6,813 bases of DNA from positions 1-6,813 of the forward strand of contig CAJUAW010000083.1 of assembly GCA_910584605.1 (NCBI GenBank), in the 5' to 3' direction. The DNA is from an uncultured Oscillospiraceae bacterium. Its GTDB lineage: Bacteria; Bacillota_A; Clostridia; Oscillospirales; Oscillospiraceae. Positions within the stretch are counted from its first letter, which is position 1. Each line of letters begins with the position of its first letter. Below the pieces are notes generated by a model, which worked only from the letters and a program-made list of their open reading frames with translations, was not told the origin of the DNA and did not search any database. Positions 1 through 4,982 of this stretch are shown piece after piece. A program made the translations under genes and the position numbers.

Positions 1-54
1 ACTCGCTACCTCCACCTTGGCAAGGTGGCGCTCTACCAGATGAGCTACACTCGC
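1..54 (-). tRNA. tRNA-Gly (anticodon GCC), 5' part, cut by window edge
   Basis: Read on the minus strand from 54 downward, the sequence folds as a tRNA. The acceptor 5' strand is GCGAGTG (54-48), followed by TA, a D stem GCTC/GAGC with loop ATCTGGTA, and an anticodon stem CCACC/GGTGG (28-24 and 16-12). The seven-base loop TTGCCAA places GCC at the anticodon, which reads glycine GGC and GGT codons. The variable loop AGGTA and the first T-stem bases GCGAG follow, and the window then ends, so the T loop and the acceptor 3' strand are missing. A strong promoter lies just upstream on the same strand. Confidence 0.95.
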
Positions 55-67
55 AGCGACAAATGGT

Positions 68-95
68 ATTATAGCAGAACTGCGGCCAAAGTCAA
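68..95 (-). promoter_or_regulatory. sigma-A promoter of the tRNA-Gly gene
   Basis: On the minus strand, -35 TTGACT (95-90) and a perfect -10 TATAAT (73-68) are separated by 16 bp. The tRNA 5' end at 54 lies 13 bases past the -10, so the primary transcript would carry only a short leader. The tRNA is therefore probably transcribed on its own as well as by any read-through from the gene at 126-659. Confidence 0.85.
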
Positions 96-125
96 CCCCT
101 AAATTGGAAAAACGGAAAAAATTTT

Positions 126-659
126 TCAGGCCGCCGGCTGGGACAAAATGCCCTCCAGCGCCCCCTGGTGGACGGGCCGCAGGCCCTTGACCCGGCAGAA
201 ATCCGACGGACGCAGCAGGGTGGGGGGCTTGGGCAGCGCCACTGCGCCGCAGTCCTCCAGCAGGCCGGCCACAAACTGGGAGCAGAAGTAGTGGTGCTGC
301 CGCTGCAGGGACAGGTTGAACCAGCAGGCGAACACGCCCAGCACGCTGTAGTGGTAGATCTCCCGCTGGAGGTACATGGAGCGCAGCCGCTGGCGCAGGC
401 GGAAGTAGGTCTCCTCGCTCACCTTCAGCTCGTACAGGCAGCAGGGGACCGCGCGGCGGTAGACCGTGACCTGCTCCTCCACCAGTCCGGCGGGCAGGGC
501 CAGGTAGCGGTACTTCCGGGCGAAGCTGTAAAAGGGACCATCGGGACCGTCCAGGCCGATGGAGGCGTGGGTGTAGCGGTCCTGTGTGGCCAGGTGGATC
601 AGCCGGGAAAACCAGGTCCCCGACCGGGTGAGCAAAATATAAATCGTACGTTCCGCCAT
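126..659 (-). CDS. papain-like NlpC/P60 or YiiX-type hydrolase family protein
   Basis: This is a 177-residue protein with no signal peptide or membrane segment, so probably cytoplasmic. Visible landmarks are a His motif THASIGL (His31), followed by FYSFARK (43-49), and a Cys motif FCSQFVAGLL (Cys126, residues 125-134). His before Cys is the order expected of circularly permuted papain-like folds (YiiX/YaeF, NlpC/P60 superfamily), in which these two residues form the catalytic pair. Such enzymes cleave amide or ester bonds in peptidoglycan or lipid substrates, but the substrate here cannot be told. I chose the ATG at 659 because GGAAGGGAG sits 9 bases upstream. The frame stays open up to 707, but that extension (Arg-rich, crossing the RBS) looks like leader. 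The gene points toward the tRNA and diverges from bioY. No clear terminator follows it. The superfamily is likely; the function is not established. Confidence 0.75.
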   Translation of the reverse strand: MAERTIYILLTRSGTWFSRLIHLATQDRYTHASIGLDGPDGPFYSFARKYRYLALPAGLVEEQVTVYRRAVPCCLYELKVSEETYFRLRQRLRSMYLQREIYHYSVLGVFACWFNLSLQRQHHYFCSQFVAGLLEDCGAVALPKPPTLLRPSDFCRVKGLRPVHQGALEGILSQPAA

Positions 660-684
660 GTAATATCGCTCCCTTCCGAGATCT

Positions 685-700
685 GGCGGACGGGTCCGCC
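685..700 (-). promoter_or_regulatory. GC hairpin in the leader of the papain-like gene
   Basis: A perfect 6-bp inverted repeat GGCGGA/TCCGCC encloses a 4-base loop and lies just upstream of the ribosome binding site (677-669) of the minus-strand gene. There is no T tract, so it is not an intrinsic terminator. It may stabilise the leader or be incidental in GC-rich DNA. Confidence 0.35.
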
Positions 701-747
701 GGCGCAAAGCAGATGGCCGCTTTACATGTATTTCGAGTACAAGAAAG

Positions 748-755
748 ATAGTACC
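748..755 (-). promoter_or_regulatory. possible extended -10 promoter of the papain-like gene
   Basis: On the minus strand TACTAT (753-748) matches the -10 consensus at 4 of 6 positions and is preceded by a TGG (756-754), which fits the TGn extended -10 motif. No good -35 is visible. It would give a leader of about 80 bases containing the 685-700 hairpin. It is the best candidate I could find, but it is weak. Confidence 0.3.
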
Positions 756-847
756 ATGGTAACTCTAAAATGGTTTGAAGGAAAGATTAAGATTTCCTGA
801 AAATTTTCGGCTGGCGTCGTCAAACGGGAAACGTTTTAGCAATACGG

Positions 848-876
848 TTGACAAGAGGACCAAAGTATTGTATACT
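848..876 (+). promoter_or_regulatory. sigma-A promoter of bioY
   Basis: A perfect -35 TTGACA (848-853) and -10 TATACT (871-876, 5 of 6) are separated by an ideal 17 bp. Transcription would start near 883 and give a leader of about 40 bases before bioY. This is among the strongest promoters in the window, and its -10 lies inside the left arm of an inverted repeat that resembles a BirA operator. Confidence 0.85.
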
Positions 877-897
877 GAATTAAAAATCAGCTTACAA
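868..897 (+). promoter_or_regulatory. BirA-box-like operator over the bioY promoter
   Basis: The arms TTGTATACTGA (868-878) and TCAGCTTACAA (887-897) are inverted repeats matching at 9 of 11 positions. The outer parts, TTGTATAC and GCTTACAA 14 bp apart, resemble the known BirA biotin-repressor box (TTGTnAAC ... GTTnACAA). The site covers the -10 and the expected start point, where a bound repressor would block transcription. Repression of bioY by biotin-bound BirA is therefore the likely control; no birA gene is in the window. Confidence 0.6.
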
Positions 898-923
898 TTT
901 TTCGAGGAAGACAGGTGGGACCG

Positions 924-1481
924 ATGGAAGCCCGAACAAGAAGCAATGTGTACACGTTGGCGATGACCGCCGTGATGGCGGCGCTGATTGCGGCCGTCAG
1001 CCCCTTCGCGATCCCCGTTGGACCGGTTTCCATCACCCTGTGTACGCTGGCGCTGTATTTCTCTCCCTATATCCTGGGGTGGAAGGGGGCCTCTGCAGCT
1101 GCGCTGGTCTATATCCTGCTGGGCATGGTGGGCATGCCGGTGTTCAGCAAGTTTCAGGCCGGTCTTGGTGTGCTGATGAGTCCCACGGGGGGCTATATTC
1201 TGGGCTACATCCCGATGACGGCGCTGACCGGCCTGGCTATCCGCGTGGCCCCTAAAAACCGTATCGTCCAGCTTCTGGGTATGGCGGGGGCCACTGGGGT
1301 GCTCTATGCCTTCGGCACGGCCTGGTACATGTTCCTGTCCGGCAACGGCCTGGCCTTCGCCATGAAATGGTGTGTGCTTCCGTTTATCCCGCTGGACCTG
1401 GCTAAAATGGCGGCCGCCGCCCTGCTGGGCCCCCTCCTGCGGGAGCGGCTGGTCATGGCCGGCATCCACCCGGAGGGTTAG
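924..1481 (+). CDS. bioY: BioY, biotin-binding S component of an ECF transporter
   Basis: This is a 185-residue, almost wholly hydrophobic membrane protein of normal BioY length with about six membrane segments. The BioY signature is clear: GMPVFSKFQAGLG (70-82) followed by MSPTGGYILGY (85-95), and near the C-terminus PFIPLDLAKMAAAALLG (153-169) with the conserved Asp158 and Lys161. BioY captures biotin outside the membrane. In most Bacillota it works with a shared energy module (EcfA1/A2 ATPases and EcfT) encoded elsewhere, which fits the absence of bioM/bioN here. The ATG at 924 has AGGTGGG (913-919) 4 bases upstream. An in-frame GTG at 915 preceded by GAGG (904-907) is an alternative that adds three residues. 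The gene is a single transcription unit with a strong promoter, a BirA-like operator and a strong terminator. I am confident of the family and function. Confidence 0.95.
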   Translation: MEARTRSNVYTLAMTAVMAALIAAVSPFAIPVGPVSITLCTLALYFSPYILGWKGASAAALVYILLGMVGMPVFSKFQAGLGVLMSPTGGYILGYIPMTALTGLAIRVAPKNRIVQLLGMAGATGVLYAFGTAWYMFLSGNGLAFAMKWCVLPFIPLDLAKMAAAALLGPLLRERLVMAGIHPEG

Positions 1482-1501
1482 AGATCTGCGCTCCCCTGCT
1501 G

Positions 1502-1540
1502 CCGCTGCCTCAGGTGATGAGGCAGCGGATTTTTTTTCTT
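1502..1540 (+). terminator. intrinsic terminator of bioY
   Basis: A perfect 11-bp stem, CCGCTGCCTCA (1502-1512) with TGAGGCAGCGG (1518-1528), closes on a 5-base loop and is followed by A and eight T (1530-1537), then CTT. It lies 20 bases after the bioY stop and insulates bioY from the sigma-factor operon. Confidence 0.95.
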
Positions 1541-1567
1541 GCTTTCCGAAAAGAAGGGCAATATAAT
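1539..1567 (+). promoter_or_regulatory. probable sigma-A-type promoter of the sigma/anti-sigma operon
   Basis: A perfect -10 TATAAT (1562-1567) lies 17 bp after a weak -35 TTGCTT (1539-1544), which overlaps the end of the bioY terminator. Transcription would start near 1574, leaving a leader of about 70 bases. I saw no clear ECF-type promoter (AAC-containing -35) here, so autoregulation by the operon's own sigma factor is not evident. Confidence 0.55.
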
Positions 1568-1588
1568 AAATATGAAAAAAATTTTCAG

Positions 1589-1619
1589 AGCGTGCGATAA
1601 AAGGTTTGGTTCGCGCGTT
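1589..1619 (+). other. leader hairpin before the sigma-factor gene
   Basis: Bases 1589-1597 (AGCGTGCGA) can pair with 1611-1619 (TCGCGCGTT) through 9 pairs, two of them G-U, with a 13-base loop. It ends 11 bases before the AGGAGA ribosome binding site (1631-1636). It has no T tract. It could tune translation or mRNA stability; no known riboswitch or leader is recognised. Confidence 0.35.
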
Positions 1620-1644
1620 CCTGTTATGACAGGAGAAATGGATC

Positions 1645-2226
1645 ATGCTGGCTGCCTTGAGCGTTCAGATAACGGAAGAAGAGGATGAGCGCCGCCGCCG
1701 GGAGCTGGACCAGCTGTTGCTCCGGGTGGGCCAGGGAGACCGGGAGGCCTTTGCCCGCCTGTACAGCCTGACCCGGACTGGGGTGTACGGTTTGGCGCTG
1801 TCCCTGCTCCATCATACGCAGGAGGCCCAGGATACGGCCCAGGATGTCTTTGTCCGGGTGTGGGAAAGCGCCCCCGGCTACCGGTCCCAGGGCGCGCCCA
1901 TGGCCTGGCTGCTCACCATCACCCGGAACCTGGCCCGGACCCGTCTGCGCCAGAGCGGGCGCCAGGTGGGGCTGGACGAGGAGGAGTGGGAGGCGATTCC
2001 CGCCGCCCCGCCCGACGTATCCGCCGAGGACCGGGCGCTGCTTCAGCAGGCGCTGTCCAGGCTGAGCGGGGAGGAGCGGCAGATCATCCTGCTCCACGCC
2101 GTGTCCGGCCTGAAGCACCGGGAGACCGCCGCCCTGCTGGAGCTGCCGCTGTCCACCGTCCTGTCAAAATACCACCGCGGGCTGAAAAAACTGCACAGCC
2201 TGATGAAAGGAGAGAACGGCCAATGA
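1645..2226 (+). CDS. ECF-type sigma-70 family RNA polymerase sigma factor
   Basis: This is a 193-residue protein of usual ECF sigma size that directs RNA polymerase to a dedicated promoter set. Region 2 spans about residues 29-102, with GDREAFARLY (31-40), the core-binding and -10-reading part AQDTAQDVFVRVWE (61-74) and AWLLTITRNLARTRLR (87-102). A variable acidic linker follows. Region 4 spans about 132-184 with the helix-turn-helix HRETAALLELPLSTVLSKYHRG (158-179), which reads the -35. A charged N-terminal extension (11-22) precedes region 2. The ATG at 1645 has AGGAGA 8 bases upstream; an ATG at 1638 is in another frame that soon stops. The stop overlaps the start of the anti-sigma gene (ATGA), so the two are translationally coupled and probably made in fixed ratio. 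It should be held inactive at the membrane by that partner. The regulon is unknown. Confidence 0.93.
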   Translation: MLAALSVQITEEEDERRRRELDQLLLRVGQGDREAFARLYSLTRTGVYGLALSLLHHTQEAQDTAQDVFVRVWESAPGYRSQGAPMAWLLTITRNLARTRLRQSGRQVGLDEEEWEAIPAAPPDVSAEDRALLQQALSRLSGEERQIILLHAVSGLKHRETAALLELPLSTVLSKYHRGLKKLHSLMKGENGQ

Positions 2227-3803
2227 CAGACCGGGATCTGGAGCGGAGGCTGGCCGCCGCAATGGAGCGGACTGCCCCTGACGATTTGGACGTGATCCTC
2301 TCCCGCTGCGGTGCGCAAAACGGGAGTGTGATGAAATTGAACGCGCTGCAAGAACATTCGAACATCATAGACGTGGACGTTACCGAGGTGAAGCCCAAAA
2401 GGCGGCGGTCCCGCTGGCTGGCCGCAGCCTGCGCGGCGCTGGTGCTGCTGGGTGCGGGGGGCGGCGGGCTGGTCTACCACCAGAGCTATGCTGTGGCGTC
2501 GGTGGTGTCGCTGGACGTGAACCCCAGCATCGAGCTGAGGGTGAACCGGAACGAGCGGGTCATCTCCTGCACCGCCTTGAACACCGAGGCGGCGGCGGTC
2601 CTCTTCGATATGGACGGCGGAGCCGACCTGAAGGGCACCAAGCTGGACGTGGCGGTGAACGCTATCGTAGGGGCGCTGGTGCGGGAGGGCTATCTGGACA
2701 GCATCTCCTCCGCCATCCTCATCTCGGTGGAGGACAACGACCAGGACCGGGCGGCCCGGCTCCAGGCGGAGCTGGTGGCCTCGGTGGACGGGGTCCTCAA
2801 GACTCAGGCCCCGGGCACCGACGTGTTCAGTCAGGTACTCACAACAGATGCCGGGACGGAGTACTCCAATTTCAACAGCGGTATCTCTGTGGGAAAGGCT
2901 GCGTTGGTGCAGAAGGTGATTGAGAGGAATGGCGTGGATGCCGCTGCCTTCGACCAGCTGGCCGCCCTGTCGGTGGAGGAGCTGAACGACCTGCTGAAGG
3001 CGGGGGAGAAGCGTATCCCCATCGGCAAGGCTGCCGCCGCTCTGGCTGTGGAGGAGTACGCTGGGACAATGGCCATCAGTTCAGCGGTCGTAGATGTGGA
3101 CCCGGAGCTGGACGACATCCCGCCCCACTACGACGTGGAGCTGAAAACCGCTTTCGGCGAGTTCGATTATAAGGTAGACGCCTTTACCGGGGAGATCCTC
3201 AGCGGACCGGGGGATATCCTGAGTCCGCCGCCCGCCGGGCAGGATGTGCAGGTGTCCCCGGATACCCCTCCGGCTGCTGAGAACAATGTCTGGCAGGATC
3301 CCGGAAGTTCTGATACAACCAGTGGAACGGTTATCGATCAGGAGACTGCGAAAAAAGCCGCCCTGGATAACGCAGGGCTGTCTGAGAGCGACGTAACCGA
3401 CTGGAAGGTTGAGCGGGACTGGGACGACGGACGGCTGGAGTATGAGATCGAGTTCTGGTGCGGGACCACCGAGTATGACTGCACCGTGGACGGCCATACC
3501 GGTGCCGTTTTGAAGTGTGGGATCGACCATCACGGATACAGCGGTTCCGGGCACCACAGCGACAGTCACCACAGCGGTACGACGGTAACCGCGACGGCGG
3601 ACATCGGCCAGGAGGCCGCCAAGGCCGCCGCGCTCAGTCACGCAGGCGTGAGCGAGAGCCAGACCACCAAGATGAAGGTGGAGCAGGACTGGGACGACGG
3701 CCGCCTGGAGTACGAGGTGGAGTTTGAGGTGGGCCGCATGGAGTATGAGTACACCATCGACGGAGCCACCGGAGCCATTTTGGAGTACGAGTGGGACGAC
3801 TGA
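2223..3803 (+). CDS. RsgI-like membrane anti-sigma factor with three PepSY-like domains
   Basis: This is a 526-residue single-pass membrane protein. Residues 1-58 are cytoplasmic and should bind the sigma factor; I see no zinc HxxxCxxC anti-sigma motif. A basic patch KPKRRRSR (57-64) and one membrane helix (about 65-86) follow. Outside lies an RsgI-type juxtamembrane domain: VVSLDVNPSIELRVNRNERV (94-113) with Asn100-Pro101. In RsgI proteins the Asn-Pro bond is cut autoproteolytically, a step needed for signalling. Residues 219-262 (ISVGKAALVQKVIERNG onward) resemble the helical part seen after this domain in relatives. Three PepSY-like domains follow at about 267-327, 369-432 and 459-522; the last two are near-duplicates, split by a His-rich linker (435-450). 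PepSY domains are known in regulators and peptidase inhibitors; the ligand here is unknown. The ATG overlaps the sigma stop. A hairpin terminator follows. The anti-sigma role is inferred from domain and context. Confidence 0.9.
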   Translation: MTDRDLERRLAAAMERTAPDDLDVILSRCGAQNGSVMKLNALQEHSNIIDVDVTEVKPKRRRSRWLAAACAALVLLGAGGGGLVYHQSYAVASVVSLDVNPSIELRVNRNERVISCTALNTEAAAVLFDMDGGADLKGTKLDVAVNAIVGALVREGYLDSISSAILISVEDNDQDRAARLQAELVASVDGVLKTQAPGTDVFSQVLTTDAGTEYSNFNSGISVGKAALVQKVIERNGVDAAAFDQLAALSVEELNDLLKAGEKRIPIGKAAAALAVEEYAGTMAISSAVVDVDPELDDIPPHYDVELKTAFGEFDYKVDAFTGEILSGPGDILSPPPAGQDVQVSPDTPPAAENNVWQDPGSSDTTSGTVIDQETAKKAALDNAGLSESDVTDWKVERDWDDGRLEYEIEFWCGTTEYDCTVDGHTGAVLKCGIDHHGYSGSGHHSDSHHSGTTVTATADIGQEAAKAAALSHAGVSESQTTKMKVEQDWDDGRLEYEVEFEVGRMEYEYTIDGATGAILEYEWDD

Positions 3804-3818
3804 CCCTATTGACAAGCA

Positions 3819-3850
3819 AAGCTCCCTTCCAGTACGGAAGGGAGCTTTTT
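3819..3850 (+). terminator. terminator of the sigma/anti-sigma operon, possibly bidirectional
   Basis: A 12-bp stem, AAGCTCCCTTCC (3819-3830) with GGAAGGGAGCTT (3836-3847), closes on loop AGTAC and runs into TTTTTG on the plus strand. The converging minus-strand operon stops at 3852, right beside it. Read from that side the stem is followed only by TGCTTGTC, so termination there would be weaker but is plausible, since no other hairpin separates the two. Confidence 0.92.
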
Positions 3851-3851
3851 G

Positions 3852-4970
3852 TTAGCGGGCCAGCAGGAACAAGTTCTCGTCGGTGGAGAAGTTGGCGAAG
3901 GAGTACAGCACAAGGACAGCGTCGATGTTGTGCTCCTCCACATAGCCCTTGATGCTGCTCAGGTTGTCCCGGGGGTCGATGAGGTGGAGTTCGGAACAAC
4001 GCTCGGTGAGGAAGGGGGTCAGAGAATCGGAGTAGGAGTCCCGGACGAGGAGCACCTTGGGGCCAGCGCTGCCCTCCTTTTCCACCACGCACAGTGGCTG
4101 ACGGCCGCCCAGGAAATAGGAGTATTTGTCCTTTACCTCCAGATAGCTGTCCATATAGAGGCTGCCCGGCTCCGGCGTTCCCTTGAACCAGGAGGTCACC
4201 TTGATCCCCTGGCCGGGGACGTAGGTGTCGATGGAGTCGGGGGGCAGCCAGCGCACCCCGGAGGAGGAAAAGAGGGTGCCGTAGAATTGGTCGGTGACGG
4301 TGGTTTTCTGGTAGTCCTCCAGGCGGATGGGTTCCAGGCCCATGGCCCCAAAGATGGCGTTGGCCCCGTAGAAGGCCCCAAGGCTGGTCCAGTGGTGGTC
4401 GGTGCGGTAGTAGATGTCCTCGGCACTGTGGGCCTCCAGCGCCCCGTACAGGTCGATGGTGGAGGCCCCGGTGGAGAAGTAGAGGGCGTCGATGATCCCT
4501 TTCTCGTCCGCCGTGGGCGCGCCAGCGGGAAGCCGGCTGGACCAGATCTCCGCCGCCGAGGGGATCAGTCCAAAATACACCGGCACGGACACGTTGCCTA
4601 CCAGGGCGTCCAGATACCCCATATCCCGGTCCAGCTTGGCCGGGTCCGGGGTGTCCACCCGGTTGATGAGGGTGTCCTGTTTCCCGAAGTAGACCCCGTT
4701 GTTCTCCTGTTTGCCGCTGAGCCGCTCGCTCCAGGCTTTGGCGGCCACCCAAAAATCCCGGCCCACAATGTGGTCGGAGACGTAGTCCTCCGCATCCTCC
4801 ATAAACCTGCCGCTGCTCAGGTTTTCCGCCGTCAGCTTGGGGGGCTTTTGAAGGTAGCGGTTTTCCAGAGGGGAAAAGTTCACATCCGGCAGCAGCAGGC
4901 TGACCACGGACATGCACCCGATGAAGGCGCAGAACAGGACGGTGAGAAAGATACTGTATTTTTTTGTCAT
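3852..4970 (-). CDS. DHHW-family protein, AlgX/AlgJ-like SGNH partner of an O-acyltransferase
   Basis: This is a 372-residue protein with a short cytoplasmic MTKKY, one N-terminal membrane helix (about 6-27) and a large outside domain. FIGC19 is a poor lipobox match, so a membrane anchor is likelier than a lipoprotein. The family-naming motif is present as YYRTDHHWTSLGAF (187-200), and the second core motif is LLVRDSYSDSLTPF (307-320). By analogy with AlgX and AlgJ, Asp191, His193 and Ser312 would form the SGNH-type triad that moves an acetyl group onto a polymer outside the cell. PLENRYLQKPPKLT (34-47) is typical of the family's entry to the outer domain. GAGGAGGT (4984-4977) lies 6 bases before the ATG and overlaps the MBOAT stop, so the two genes are one operon. 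The substrate polymer is not identified. The family call is firm; the acetyl-transfer role is inferred. Confidence 0.92.
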   Translation of the reverse strand: MTKKYSIFLTVLFCAFIGCMSVVSLLLPDVNFSPLENRYLQKPPKLTAENLSSGRFMEDAEDYVSDHIVGRDFWVAAKAWSERLSGKQENNGVYFGKQDTLINRVDTPDPAKLDRDMGYLDALVGNVSVPVYFGLIPSAAEIWSSRLPAGAPTADEKGIIDALYFSTGASTIDLYGALEAHSAEDIYYRTDHHWTSLGAFYGANAIFGAMGLEPIRLEDYQKTTVTDQFYGTLFSSSGVRWLPPDSIDTYVPGQGIKVTSWFKGTPEPGSLYMDSYLEVKDKYSYFLGGRQPLCVVEKEGSAGPKVLLVRDSYSDSLTPFLTERCSELHLIDPRDNLSSIKGYVEEHNIDAVLVLYSFANFSTDENLFLLAR

Positions 4971-4982
4971 GTCCGCACCTCC

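Noticed and set aside
100..125. A/T-rich run after the papain-like gene as an intrinsic terminator.
   Set aside because: The A and T runs can pair only weakly and no GC stem precedes a T tract. The tRNA promoter begins right after.
660..707. Upstream extension of the papain-like protein to a start at 707.
   Set aside because: It would place the strong ribosome binding site (677-669) inside the coding region and adds an Arg-rich stretch unlike the rest. The ATG at 659 is better placed.
752..761. Perfect 10-bp palindrome TACCATGGTA in the divergent region as an operator.
   Set aside because: Too short to be meaningful alone and not matched to a known regulator motif. It only overlaps a weak candidate -10 for the minus-strand gene.
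780..797. GGAAA ... TTTCC inverted repeat upstream of the bioY promoter.
   Set aside because: Only a 5-bp stem with an 8-base loop in A/T-rich DNA, which is expected by chance.
168..800. A 210-codon plus-strand open frame opposite the papain-like gene.
   Set aside because: No ribosome binding site or domain, and it is antisense to a gene with a good start and motifs.
765..1646. A 293-codon minus-strand open frame opposite bioY.
   Set aside because: It crosses the bioY promoter and terminator and translates to His/Arg/Gln-rich sequence with no family features.
1860..2222. In-frame extension of the anti-sigma protein upstream of 2223.
   Set aside because: It lies entirely inside the sigma-factor gene in another frame and translates to Arg/Pro-rich sequence. 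The ATG at 2223 in an ATGA overlap gives the expected N-terminus.
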